19,818 nucleotides of DNA from CAZGXM01 sp964529795 (GTDB lineage: Bacteria > Bacillota > JADQBR01). The notes under the pieces are model-generated. The model was given only the letters and a program-made list of their open reading frames with translations, was not told the origin of the DNA and made no database searches. Within the stretch, counting starts at the first letter, position 1; each line of letters opens with the position of its first letter. Of the stretch, positions 7,854 to 15,037 are shown one piece after another. A program made the translations under genes and the position numbers. Where the stretch lies: positions 1-19,818 of the forward strand of contig CAZGXM010000052.1 in NCBI GenBank assembly GCA_964529795.1. The letters are read 5' to 3'.

Positions 7854-7953
7854 TCTAGACCTCCAAAAATTTGCAGGTGAGCAAACGGACTGCCGTCCGA
7901 CAGATCTGGAACCCCAAATATTATGAAATCTAAAATGATGGTCGAAGTAGGTA
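7854..7953. other. maf-pseB intergenic spacer with a short hairpin
   Basis: A 100-base gap between the maf stop and the pseB start, unusually long for this tightly packed run. It contains a small inverted repeat at 7886-7899 (CGGAC-TGCC-GTCCG); on the minus strand it is followed only by TTTGC, so it is at best a weak terminator or processing site. I find no convincing sigma-28 or sigma-A promoter. The only further signal is the pseB Shine-Dalgarno, GGAGGT, near 7859-7864. Confidence 0.35.
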
Positions 7954-9768
7954 CTAGCAGTTTAACTCATTGACCCCTGTTAATCCCATTTGCTCCCTGG
8001 TTTTATCGTATATGTCCTGCAATTCATCTTTAATCTTTTGAGAAACCCGGGATAACTTGTCATAAAAAGCATCCTGTGCTTTAATCGAAGCCTGGACATT
8101 CCCTGGAGAAATTTCATCGCCTAATTCAGAGAGTTGTTGATTAAGAATAAATACCATGGTCTGAAAACACATTGCGGCAACCTTATTGGCAGCCACTTGC
8201 TCTAGTACATTTCTGTTTTTACTTAACTTGTTTAAAACTTTAATTAGTTTTCTCCGGTTCAGGTTGTTAAAGTCCGTTTCATGGCTAACCTTTCTTAAGC
8301 GCCACAAGGCCTTTTCCGCCCGGCCAGATAAGTCTCCAAAGAATTCTACCAATTCTGCAAATGCATTAAATACTCTGTTTATATCGTCCCTATTTTCGTC
8401 CATTCTCCTGGCTTTAACCAGATTAACCAGCGGCTGTATAGTACTGTTGTTGCAATAACGGTCAATCGCTGCTTTTAAAGTCATTAATTTAGTGCCTTTT
8501 ATTCTCGCCCCGCCTTCAGTGGCATCAATACATAAGACATCGCTATCGGCTATGTTGGCTTCAAACCAGGTAAGAAAGTTTTGCCAGACTTCATTGCTTG
8601 GAACTTTTCCGCCATAGTAACCGTCCAACCAAACCCTGACTTCTTCCAGATTTTCTTTTTTGCTGACAGAAACGCCTTGCCCATGTGAATATCCTTCGGG
8701 CGAATAAGCCAAGTCCTGCCCAATAAAGATAATAGGCTCCGCGTTTACCAATCGGGCAAAACCAAAAGCAAGATGGGCCACCGAGGTTCCCATCTTAATC
8801 ATACCTTTTTGCAATATGCTCTCAAACCAAATATTAACACCTTCATTGGCTCTCAACAACACTAGTTTTTCCCCTGGAAATCCCTTAAAAATTCCCGGGT
8901 GTACTACCGGTGGGGCAATCAAAACCGTTTCTTTTGGTAACAATTTATCTTGATAAAATTGTTTATAGGTTTCTATCCCCCGTTCAATAGAAAAAACTGC
9001 ATCCGGGGTAATTCCTTTTTCCAACAAAACCTTTAAAGAAGCGTCTACGCACAAAATTAAAGCTTTGCCTTTCACTTCGCGCAGTAATTCCACATTCTTA
9101 TTCAGTGAGGGGCCGGCAGATACGATAATGGCCGGTTTCCCACGGTAAAGTCCCGCCAACTGCCGGGCTCCCGGACTCGAAGCCACCTCGCCTATGTTAG
9201 ACATTATCTGGCGGATACCAATTAAGGTGTCCACCACGTCGTTACCCATCTCAAAAATACGGTTTTTAATCAAGTTAATTATCTGTTTTTGAGTATTGAC
9301 CACCCAATCCCTGAACAACCGATGATAGGTAGGTAAAACTACAAATCGACAGTTGCCGGCCAGCATCAAATGTTTATGATGAAGCAGCTTGTCGATTTGA
9401 GAAGTAATTTCATTTAAATTACCGGCCAAAAAAAGAAACCTGGAATCATCCAGTTTAGTTACAGGTCCTTTCTTTTGCCAACAAGCCAAAAGGTGCTTGT
9501 CCGGCTCCAGAACTACCACTCTGGAAAAAGAAGTGATTTTTTCTTTTAAAACTTGAAGATGATAACCCAGACCGGTACCGAAAACGAAATACAGGGCATT
9601 CTTGTCCGTATCTACGGATTCAATCAGATTTTCTGCTTCTTTCCGGGGGTCTACGGCACTATGTACCAAATAAAGCCTTCCTTCTGAGGTCTTGATTTTT
9701 GCCGTAATATCTCCATCCGCAGTAGGAATATATTGAATATCCCACGTTTGGTCTTTATCTGCATTCAT
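7954..9768 (-). CDS. Maf motility accessory factor, flagellin nonulosonate glycosyltransferase
   Basis: A 604-residue protein with the Maf/DUF115 (MAF_flag10, MptE-like) core. Residues about 60-95 (FVFGTGLGYHLQVL, VVVLEPDKHLL) form the conserved N-terminal Rossmann part. Residues 211-225 (KPAIIVSAGPSLNKN) are the family hallmark, followed by CVDASLKVLLEKGITPDAVFSIE and FIGQDLAYSPEGYSHG (about 348-363). The C-terminal 170 residues are helical. Maf proteins transfer CMP-activated pseudaminic or legionaminic acid onto Ser/Thr of flagellin before export, and this gene lies between the filament genes and the pseudaminic acid genes, so that role fits. The ATG at 9768 has AAGGAG at a rather long spacing of about 12 bases; the nearer TTG runs into a stop. 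It is 37 bases after the small hypothetical gene. Confidence 0.88.
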   Translation of the reverse strand: MNADKDQTWDIQYIPTADGDITAKIKTSEGRLYLVHSAVDPRKEAENLIESVDTDKNALYFVFGTGLGYHLQVLKEKITSFSRVVVLEPDKHLLACWQKKGPVTKLDDSRFLFLAGNLNEITSQIDKLLHHKHLMLAGNCRFVVLPTYHRLFRDWVVNTQKQIINLIKNRIFEMGNDVVDTLIGIRQIMSNIGEVASSPGARQLAGLYRGKPAIIVSAGPSLNKNVELLREVKGKALILCVDASLKVLLEKGITPDAVFSIERGIETYKQFYQDKLLPKETVLIAPPVVHPGIFKGFPGEKLVLLRANEGVNIWFESILQKGMIKMGTSVAHLAFGFARLVNAEPIIFIGQDLAYSPEGYSHGQGVSVSKKENLEEVRVWLDGYYGGKVPSNEVWQNFLTWFEANIADSDVLCIDATEGGARIKGTKLMTLKAAIDRYCNNSTIQPLVNLVKARRMDENRDDINRVFNAFAELVEFFGDLSGRAEKALWRLRKVSHETDFNNLNRRKLIKVLNKLSKNRNVLEQVAANKVAAMCFQTMVFILNQQLSELGDEISPGNVQASIKAQDAFYDKLSRVSQKIKDELQDIYDKTREQMGLTGVNELNC

Positions 9769-9805
9769 CGTGTCAACCGGCTCCTTCTGAAAAAAATGTA
9801 TTCTA

Positions 9806-10108
9806 TTAATAAAGAGCAGCTATGGTTGGCAAAACTTGGTACTCCAGGCAATCAGCCAGCATGACCGGGTCACCTTGCTGCATTGCTTGTAGGGTCTGTG
9901 AAAAAGAAGAACTCAAGTCACCAATTGCCCCAGTATTTTCAGCTTTAGTTACCAACAGTACTAATTCCTCCAAAGACTCTAATATGGTAATCAACCGTTG
10001 ATATCCGTGTTGATCTGCCCCCGTCCTGAAATCTTTTATAGTTTGTTGCAGATTTGCTGTTACCTGATCCCGCAAACTCACCAAATCCTTATTGCAACCA
10101 CCTGACAT
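9806..10108 (-). CDS. Small hypothetical protein between the flagellar chaperone and maf
   Basis: I do not recognise this 100-residue protein. It opens MSGGCNKDLVSLRDQVTANL, then is mostly predicted helix (QQTIKDFRTGADQHGYQRLI, ILESLEELVLLV) and ends in MLADCLEYQVLPTIAALY. There is no signal peptide or clear membrane segment. The ATG at 10108 has GAGGAG eight bases upstream; the GTG three codons earlier overlaps that site. Size, helicity and position (after fliS and a FlgN/FliT-like gene, before maf) would suit a chaperone or an adaptor for flagellin or Maf, but this is inference from context. The open frame and good ribosome site in an operon of real genes make it a genuine coding region. 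Confidence 0.72.
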   Translation of the reverse strand: MSGGCNKDLVSLRDQVTANLQQTIKDFRTGADQHGYQRLITILESLEELVLLVTKAENTGAIGDLSSSFSQTLQAMQQGDPVMLADCLEYQVLPTIAALY

Positions 10109-10172
10109 ACAGTCCACTCCTCAATTAGTAATATTAAACCCCTTGTCATAGGTAAATAGCACTTCCCGTGAA

Positions 10173-10664
10173 TCAGCTTTTTTTATCTAAAAAACGCGGA
10201 ATGACTTGTCGCTTGCTTTTATAAGCCTTTAAAGTCTGTTTCCCTTTTCCAACCTCAGTTAACAGTGATTTTACCTGGTTAAATTTTTCCTGTAATATCT
10301 GGTTATTCCCCTCATTGAGGTCAAAGGCAGACTTTAAGGTCTTTTTTAATTCTTCCAGGTAATCTTTTATTTTGTCAGTATCTTCAACGGCATGTACCTC
10401 GGTCAATTTTTCCAGTTTAAACTGGTCCCAATTGAAAACCCTGCAGATAGCTTCCTGGCAGTCTTTGATTTCCCCTTGCTTGCGGTCAATTTTTACAAAC
10501 AAGTCTTTTGCCTGGGTGCTCCATTTAATGACCTGCTGGTAATCAAACTGCTTGATGGCTTCCTCTTGTGCCATCAAAACATCTACCAACTCCCGGTATA
10601 GCTCAACCTGCACCCGGTACAATTGAGCCAACTGGGGAACCAGCTTGCCTGCGGGCTTATCCAC
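10173..10664 (-). CDS. FlgN/FliT-like flagellar export chaperone
   Basis: A 163-residue, almost entirely helical, charged protein. The stretch LYRELVDVLMAQEEAIKQFD followed by WSTQAKDLFVKIDRKQGEIK resembles the FlgN family, whose members hold hook-filament junction or cap proteins before export. Its place directly after fliS is where fliT sits in many bacteria, so FliD is the likely client; that is inference. The GTG start at 10664 lies inside the end of fliS (8-base overlap), with AAGGTG upstream within fliS, so translation is probably coupled. A separate flgN at 18196-18690 serves FlgK/FlgL, so this is a second chaperone of the same general type rather than a duplicate copy; their sequences share little at the residue level. 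Confidence 0.65.
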   Translation of the reverse strand: MDKPAGKLVPQLAQLYRVQVELYRELVDVLMAQEEAIKQFDYQQVIKWSTQAKDLFVKIDRKQGEIKDCQEAICRVFNWDQFKLEKLTEVHAVEDTDKIKDYLEELKKTLKSAFDLNEGNNQILQEKFNQVKSLLTEVGKGKQTLKAYKSKRQVIPRFLDKKS

Positions 10665-11070
10665 TCACCGTCACCTTATTGGTCCTGTAGTCATGGCTTA
10701 TATTTAGCCTGATTACCTCCCGCCAGGTATCCCTTAATTCTTGAGCCAGTTCAAGGACCTCTTTGATTTTGCTCCGGTCCTTTTTTATATTGGCCTGTAT
10801 GAGAGTTCGCAGCATGTAATCGTATAAACTGTACAGGTTTTCCCCTATCTCCCCTACCTCCCGGTTTACGTTGACCAGTAACTCGGCTATAATGTCCTGG
10901 GTTCTCACCAAATTATGATTTGCCTTTTCAAGGTCATCTTCGACCAACGCTTCCTCCGCCCGCCGGGCAAAGCGAATGATGCCCTCGTATAACATTAGAA
11001 CCAGTTTTTCCTGGGACATGGTTTCAATCTGACTTTTTTGATAGGCCTGGTAAGGCTGCCCGATGCTCAT
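10657..11070 (-). CDS. fliS: Flagellin export chaperone FliS
   Basis: A 137-residue four-helix protein that binds the C-terminal helices of flagellin in the cytoplasm and prevents premature polymerisation. The opening, QPYQAYQKSQIETMSQEKLVLMLYEG, is the classical FliS pattern, followed by ALVEDDLEKANHNLVRTQDI and NLYSLYDYMLRTLIQANI. The ATG at 11070 has GAAGGGGTG about eight bases upstream. It starts 21 bases after the fliD stop and overlaps the following chaperone gene by eight bases, the standard fliD-fliS-fliT arrangement. Confidence 0.96.
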   Translation of the reverse strand: MSIGQPYQAYQKSQIETMSQEKLVLMLYEGIIRFARRAEEALVEDDLEKANHNLVRTQDIIAELLVNVNREVGEIGENLYSLYDYMLRTLIQANIKKDRSKIKEVLELAQELRDTWREVIRLNISHDYRTNKVTVSG

Positions 11071-11091
11071 TACTTGCCCACCCCTTCAGTT

Positions 11092-12951
11092 TTATTCTTC
11101 ACTGCTGCCGCTGTCAAAACCCGGCAGGCTGGCGATCTGGCCTGCCAGCCAGTTACTTTGATTCTTAAGTGTTGAGATCGCCCGCTCCATGGCCAAAAAC
11201 TGTTGCTGTAGATTGCGTTCCCGGAGCGCCAACCTGTCTTCCATCTGTTCAATCTGCTCGTCAATGTCTGCCAGGGTCTTCTCCAGGCCTTCCTCCCGGG
11301 CGGATAAAATCCCCGTACCGGCAGTGATTAAGGAATCAATATAGGAACTTAATTCGGCTACCAGCCCGCCGTTGGTATATGCCTCCACTTCAACCAGCCG
11401 TGCGTACTGGCCGTCGTTTGAGTCGTTTATTTGTATCTTGATTTTTTCTGTTTTAATGGAGTTGAGATAATGTTCAATTTCCCCTTGCGTATTGCCGGTA
11501 ACAGTTTCAATGGTCTGCCAGACGGCACCGTCCCAGTACTGCAGTTCGTAATCTTTAATACCGTATTGGTCCGCCGGGTAGGTGGCGCTGTCCAGGGTAA
11601 AAACCTTTATTTTTTCCAAAGTGTATGTTTGCGTAAAACTGATTTCCACCCAGTCGGGAAACACTCCCTGGGTATCATCATTCCAGCCGTTACCGCTGCC
11701 CCACCCTACTTGAGTGTTATCACCGTCTAAAATTGATGATGCCGGGAAATTGCCGCTGCTGTGTTCCGAGGAAGCCGCAACGGTACCGCCGTTGGCTGCA
11801 GAAGCGACATTGACCTCATTGAAAAACAGCTCCTTCACTGCCACGGGGTCGGTCTCCAAAGCCTCCCTTAATTTGTCGGTGTCCACCGTCAGCTTACCTG
11901 TAGGGTCAAAAGAAAATTCCATATCCTTGTTGCCGGTGGTTATGCCGATATCCGACAAACTGGTATACGTGCCCGCCCCGAATACAAAGCCGGACATGAT
12001 GCTTTTAAAAGTATTTTGAATCCGGCTCAGGGTCGGGTCACCCTGCAAAGTACCGTTATTTTTCCCGACATCGCTGTCCGAGCTTTCTTCCAATTCCGTG
12101 TCGGTATAAAGCTTCTGGGAAATAAAGTCCATCACGGAATTATACTGGTCAACAAATGCCTGAATTTTGTCGATGGCCTTCTGCGTATCATTGGCAACGG
12201 TAAGGGTTTCCTGGATACCAGTGGCATTTTTCAGGGTCAGGGTCACCCCCTCAATAACGTCACTGATTGTATTGGCTTGCCGGGTGACGGTTAAACCATT
12301 GACCACAAATTCAGCGTCCTGGGCGGCCTGTAACTGCAGGTAGGTATTGGTGCCGGTATCGCTGTCATATATCCCCAGGTCCTTTAAAATGTTGTCCCCG
12401 GAAAGATAACCAAAACTCAAGTCATTACCGACACCGGTACTGGCATGAGAGATAACCAAACGCCCGTCAATGATAATCGCCTTTGCATCTACACCCGTAG
12501 TATTATTGATTGCATCACGAATATCATCTAACGAAGCGGCGTTGTTAACAGAAACGGCAACACCGTTCACGGTAAAATCGCCGGTCAGGGGAGTGGAAAA
12601 ATTCAAGGTACCGGTAGAGACGATGGTGTGCGCCTTTGCCACCTTGTTAACCGTAATACTATAAGTATCATTGACCGCCTGGGAGGTGGCCGCTGCCGTA
12701 AAGGCCTCTTCACTGCTGCTGGTTGCCAGTTTGGAGGTATAGGTGCTTTCCAGCTTTAGGGCCGTCAAGGTGCTGTCCAAAGAACTGATTCTGGTATTGA
12801 TATCCCGCCAGGCGTCTCGCCTGGCCTCCAGGTCCAGCTTGCGGTCTTCCAAATTTTTTATGGGAATCCTTTCAATATCCATCAACTGTTTGATAATATT
12901 TTCCGTATCAATACCCGAGGCCAAACCGCTGATAATCATGCTGCTGCTCAT
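11092..12951 (-). CDS. fliD: Flagellar cap protein FliD with inserted discoidin-like domain
   Basis: The filament cap and hook-associated protein 2, 619 residues. The N-terminal FliD domain is clear (ISGLASGIDTENIIKQLMDIERIPI), and the flagellin-IN-like segment follows (near residues 220-250). The C-terminal coiled domain resumes at about residue 528 (GLVAELSSYIDSLITAGTGI) and ends with a long heptad-rich helix (LADIDEQIEQMEDRLALRER). In ordinary FliD the ALETDPVAVKELF segment is followed almost directly by the GL..ELSSYID segment. Here about 145 residues of F5/8 type C character intervene (see the separate entry). The ATG at 12951 follows AAAGGGGGGTGCCCC-type sequence. FlaG lies 23 bases upstream and fliS 21 bases downstream, as in many Bacillota. 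FliD is exported without a signal peptide and caps the growing filament. Confidence 0.96.
   Translation of the reverse strand: MSSSMIISGLASGIDTENIIKQLMDIERIPIKNLEDRKLDLEARRDAWRDINTRISSLDSTLTALKLESTYTSKLATSSSEEAFTAAATSQAVNDTYSITVNKVAKAHTIVSTGTLNFSTPLTGDFTVNGVAVSVNNAASLDDIRDAINNTTGVDAKAIIIDGRLVISHASTGVGNDLSFGYLSGDNILKDLGIYDSDTGTNTYLQLQAAQDAEFVVNGLTVTRQANTISDVIEGVTLTLKNATGIQETLTVANDTQKAIDKIQAFVDQYNSVMDFISQKLYTDTELEESSDSDVGKNNGTLQGDPTLSRIQNTFKSIMSGFVFGAGTYTSLSDIGITTGNKDMEFSFDPTGKLTVDTDKLREALETDPVAVKELFFNEVNVASAANGGTVAASSEHSSGNFPASSILDGDNTQVGWGSGNGWNDDTQGVFPDWVEISFTQTYTLEKIKVFTLDSATYPADQYGIKDYELQYWDGAVWQTIETVTGNTQGEIEHYLNSIKTEKIKIQINDSNDGQYARLVEVEAYTNGGLVAELSSYIDSLITAGTGILSAREEGLEKTLADIDEQIEQMEDRLALRERNLQQQFLAMERAISTLKNQSNWLAGQIASLPGFDSGSSEE
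11374..11811 (-). other. F5/8 type C (discoidin / CBM32-like) domain inside FliD
   Basis: Residues about 381-526 of FliD. Landmarks in order are FPASSILDGDNTQVGWGSGNG (loop and first strand; W417), PDWVEISFTQTYTLEKIKVF (432-451), GIKDYELQYWDGAVWQTIET (464-483), EKIKIQIND (502-510) and ARLVEVEAYTNG (517-528). The ILDGD..GW, W-I-F, I-LYWDG-W and closing EVEAY pattern is that of the galactose-binding-like F5/8C fold, which often binds carbohydrates. It would be exposed at the filament tip. Bases here are slightly richer in G/C than the sugar genes and similar to the rest of fliD, so recent acquisition is not obvious. Confidence 0.85.
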
Positions 12952-12974
12952 GGGGCACCCCCCTTTTCACAATA

Positions 12975-13334
12975 TTATATAAATTCATCCACTATCAGAC
13001 CCACCATGTACTGCATCTGTGCCGTCAGGTTGACCACCTTGTCCGGCGGTATCTGGCGGATCACTTCATTTTTAGCCTTATCAATGACAAAAACAATAAT
13101 ATCCCCGTCCTTTTTACTTATGGCAAACTTCAGCTGAATATTAAATGCTTCCACTGTCTTGTTTAATTTATTTACCGCCTGCTCCAGCCCTTCTTGGGAA
13201 GCTGCCTGCTCGCGCTGCTTTTTCCGTTCCTCTGTATTAATGCGCACCTGCTCTGTATCCTGAACCTTGGTCTTTTTGGTCCTCTCCTGGATGTTGTTGA
13301 GCACCGACTGGTCCACACCCTGGACTTTCATCAT
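12975..13334 (-). CDS. flaG: FlaG family protein
   Basis: A 119-residue protein with the FlaG domain at its C-terminus: LNKTVEAFNIQLKFAISKKD, IIVFVIDKAKNEVIRQIPPD, KVVNLTAQMQYMVGLIVDE. The N-terminal 45 residues are charged and low in complexity. FlaG proteins influence filament length in Campylobacter and Pseudomonas, and commonly precede fliD, as here (23-base gap). Two ATG codons stand together; GGAGGT lies about four bases from the first and seven from the second, so the protein may begin one residue later. Regulation: it follows a terminator after fliC, so it needs either readthrough or a promoter in the 145-base gap; I found no clear one. Confidence 0.92.
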   Translation of the reverse strand: MMKVQGVDQSVLNNIQERTKKTKVQDTEQVRINTEERKKQREQAASQEGLEQAVNKLNKTVEAFNIQLKFAISKKDGDIIVFVIDKAKNEVIRQIPPDKVVNLTAQMQYMVGLIVDEFI

Positions 13335-13357
13335 CTCACCTCCCGTACCTTCCTGAT

Positions 13358-13390
13358 ATTCACCGGCTCAAAGTGAATTCTCGCTTCACT
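13358..13390 (-). promoter_or_regulatory. flaG leader with overlapping inverted repeats
   Basis: On the minus strand AGTGAA (13385-13390), TTCACT overlapping ATTCAC (13372-13378) and GTGAAT (13358-13363) follow one another. The middle segment can pair with either flank, giving two mutually exclusive 6-base hairpins just ahead of the flaG ribosome site. The arms are short, so this may be chance. No perfect promoter was found between the fliC terminator and flaG; GCCGGTGA here is only a weak sigma-28 -10 match without TAAA at the right distance. Confidence 0.25.
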
Positions 13391-13410
13391 GAAAGCCGCC
13401 GAACACCAAG

Positions 13411-13449
13411 AAAAAAGATAATAGATGCCGGCCGGCTCCGCCGGCCGGC
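13411..13449 (-). terminator. Rho-independent terminator of fliC
   Basis: Two identical 10-base arms GCCGGCCGGC (13440-13449 and 13427-13436), each itself a palindrome, are separated by three bases. About 10 bases beyond the stem on the minus strand comes a T run (TTTTTT at 13411-13416) in a T-rich tail. It lies 30 bases after the fliC stop, following the perfect 12-base palindrome AAGGTTAACCTT (13452-13463). The position and strong stem make it the likely end of the abundant flagellin transcript. Confidence 0.85.
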
Positions 13450-13479
13450 AAAAGGTTAACCTTGGTAAAATCAAGTTTA

Positions 13480-14955
13480 TTACCGCAGCAACTGGAGAAT
13501 TGTCTGGGGCTTCTGGTTGGCCTGGGCCAGCATGGCCGTACCGGCCTGAGAGAGCACCTGCTTCTTGGTAAATTCCATCATTTCCCGAGCCATGTCCACG
13601 TCTTGAATCCGGCTCTTGGCAGCGGTAATGTTCTCAGCCGCCACACCCAGGTTATTGATGGTGTGCTCCAGGCGGTTCTGTACCGCACCAAGTTTGGAAC
13701 GCTCGGCAGAAACCTGGTCAATAGCGTCACTAAGCTTTTGGATAGCAGTGTTGGCTGCATTCTGCGTGTCAACCTTGAGGTTGTCAATACCCAAAGCTGC
13801 CGCCCGGCTGTCATTGATACTGACGGTCAGATTTTGGTCAATGTTGGCGCCAATCTGTAGGATCACCTGTCCGTGAGCGTTAACTGCTGCATTGAAATCC
13901 AGCGACCCGGCAGTAACAGTCAGTTTGCTGGAGTCAATGGTGATGCTGAGACCATCCGCCTTGCTGGTCTCATCACTGAGCGTCAGCACGTTACCCTGCC
14001 CCAAGGCAACCTTTCCGTCAATGGTACCGACAACATCGGTACCGGCGGTGGACAACACTGTTTCTGTCCCAGTAGTTAAACCTAAGGCTTTAAGAGTATT
14101 GTTGGAGGCAGAAACATTGATAGTGGCACTGCTGCCGTATTCCACAGTTGTAAGGTCCAGGCCGCCGCTGGTGCCAACGGCTGCCACGACACCGGTCTCT
14201 GAAGTCACGTTGTTGATCTTGAGGATTATCTCGGACAGGTTGTCGGTAGCATCCAGCTTAACACCGACACCATTGATGGTCAGTGTGTCAGTGGCCAGGG
14301 TAGCCCCGCTGTTAAAGGCTGCCACGTCTGACAGCACGCCCTGAGTTGCTTCCTTGGTAATTGAAATATTGTAAATACCGGTTTCCGTTTTGTTCCCCGC
14401 GATGATGTCGGTAACGACAGCCCCCAGGTCAGCAGCGCTAATGTTACCACCGGCGGCTGCAGTGTAAGTGGTTCCATTGACTACCAAATTCGCACCTGCT
14501 GCGTAGGTACCGTTCTGGGCCGTAGCAGAAATCCCGGCCTGGCCGTTGATCAACTTCTTGGTGTTAAATTCAGTGGTATCGGCAATCCTTGTAATTTCAC
14601 CTTCCAGTTGCGAAACCTCTTTTTGGATTTCATTCCTGTCGTTGGCAGTCAGGGTGTCGTTGGAAGCCTGGACGGCCAGTTCCCGCATCCGCTGCAGGAT
14701 GCTGTGAATCTCAATCAAAGCACCCTCTGCGGTCTGGATCATGGAGATGCCGTCCTGGGCGTTGCGCTGGGCCTGAATAAGACCCTTAACCTGGCCGACC
14801 ATTTTTTCGGAAATGGCCAGGCCGGCGGCATCGTCGGCAGCCCGGTTAATGCGCAAACCCGATGACAGGCGCTCCAAAGACTTGTCCAGCGCGTTGTTGA
14901 CATTACTCAGGTTGCGGTAGGCATTGAGCGCTGCCATGTTGCTGTTAATTCGCAT
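13480..14955 (-). CDS. fliC: Flagellin
   Basis: The filament subunit, 491 residues; no second flagellin gene is present in the window. The conserved N-terminal D0/D1 region is unmistakable (MRINSNMAALNAYRNLSNVN, LERLSSGLRINRAADDAAGL, GISMIQTAEGALIEI). So is the C-terminal half (LGAVQNRLEHTINNL, AAKSRIQDVDMAREM, QVLSQAGTAMLAQANQKPQT). The central region, about residues 140-385, is rich in Ser, Thr, Ala and Gly, has a flagellin-IN-like segment (TLTINGVGVKLDATDNLSEI), and offers many potential O-glycosylation sites for the Maf/pseudaminic acid system next door. The ATG at 14955 has AAGGAGG eight bases upstream, and that site sits in a CsrA-type hairpin. It is transcribed from its own sigma-28 promoter and ends at a strong terminator. 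FliS, FliW and Maf are its expected cytoplasmic partners. Confidence 0.98.
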   Translation of the reverse strand: MRINSNMAALNAYRNLSNVNNALDKSLERLSSGLRINRAADDAAGLAISEKMVGQVKGLIQAQRNAQDGISMIQTAEGALIEIHSILQRMRELAVQASNDTLTANDRNEIQKEVSQLEGEITRIADTTEFNTKKLINGQAGISATAQNGTYAAGANLVVNGTTYTAAAGGNISAADLGAVVTDIIAGNKTETGIYNISITKEATQGVLSDVAAFNSGATLATDTLTINGVGVKLDATDNLSEIILKINNVTSETGVVAAVGTSGGLDLTTVEYGSSATINVSASNNTLKALGLTTGTETVLSTAGTDVVGTIDGKVALGQGNVLTLSDETSKADGLSITIDSSKLTVTAGSLDFNAAVNAHGQVILQIGANIDQNLTVSINDSRAAALGIDNLKVDTQNAANTAIQKLSDAIDQVSAERSKLGAVQNRLEHTINNLGVAAENITAAKSRIQDVDMAREMMEFTKKQVLSQAGTAMLAQANQKPQTILQLLR

Positions 14956-14958
14956 AAC

Positions 14959-14973
14959 ATCATCCTCCTTGAT
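14959..14973 (-). promoter_or_regulatory. fliC Shine-Dalgarno in a CsrA-type hairpin (site 2)
   Basis: On the minus strand ATCA-AGGAGGA-TGAT: a 4-base stem with the whole ribosome binding site in the loop. A GGA in a hairpin loop overlapping the Shine-Dalgarno is the arrangement by which CsrA represses flagellin translation in Bacillus subtilis (hag). CsrA binding here is inference; the pattern is directly visible. Confidence 0.72.
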
Positions 14974-14982
14974 TTTTTACTC

Positions 14983-14994
14983 GGCATCCTTGCC
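14983..14994 (-). promoter_or_regulatory. Upstream CsrA-type hairpin in fliC leader (site 1)
   Basis: On the minus strand GGCA-AGGA-TGCC: a perfect 4-base stem with an AGGA tetraloop. The core CAAGGATG agrees closely with the CsrA consensus RUACARGGAUGU. It lies about 22 bases upstream of the hairpin that holds the Shine-Dalgarno, so one CsrA dimer could bridge both sites. Confidence 0.72.
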
Positions 14995-15000
14995 TTTTTC

Positions 15001-15029
15001 AAAAACTCCTCGCGGCCGCGTGAAGAGTT
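15001..15029 (-). promoter_or_regulatory. Stem-loop in the fliC 5' leader
   Basis: On the minus strand AACTC (15025-15029) pairs with GAGTT (15004-15008) around the palindrome CGCGGCCGCG (15011-15020), followed by TTTTT. It lies within the transcript expected from the fliC promoter. It could protect the 5' end of the mRNA or act as a partial terminator/attenuator; I cannot tell which. Confidence 0.5.
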
Positions 15030-15037
15030 CCTACATT

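Noticed and set aside
7886..7899. CGGAC-TGCC-GTCCG hairpin before pseB as a full terminator
   Set aside because: The stem is only 5 bases and lacks a T run on the minus strand; kept only as a note in the spacer entry.
8544..8550. GCCGATA on the minus strand within maf, as an internal sigma-28 promoter
   Set aside because: No TAAA at the required distance, and it falls within coding sequence.
13427..13449. Repeated GCCGGCCGGC units as a CRISPR or dispersed repeat
   Set aside because: Only two copies separated by three bases; they form the terminator stem.
13452..13463. Palindrome AAGGTTAACCTT as an operator or attachment site
   Set aside because: It lies between a stop codon and a terminator with no promoter nearby, so a regulatory role is not supported.
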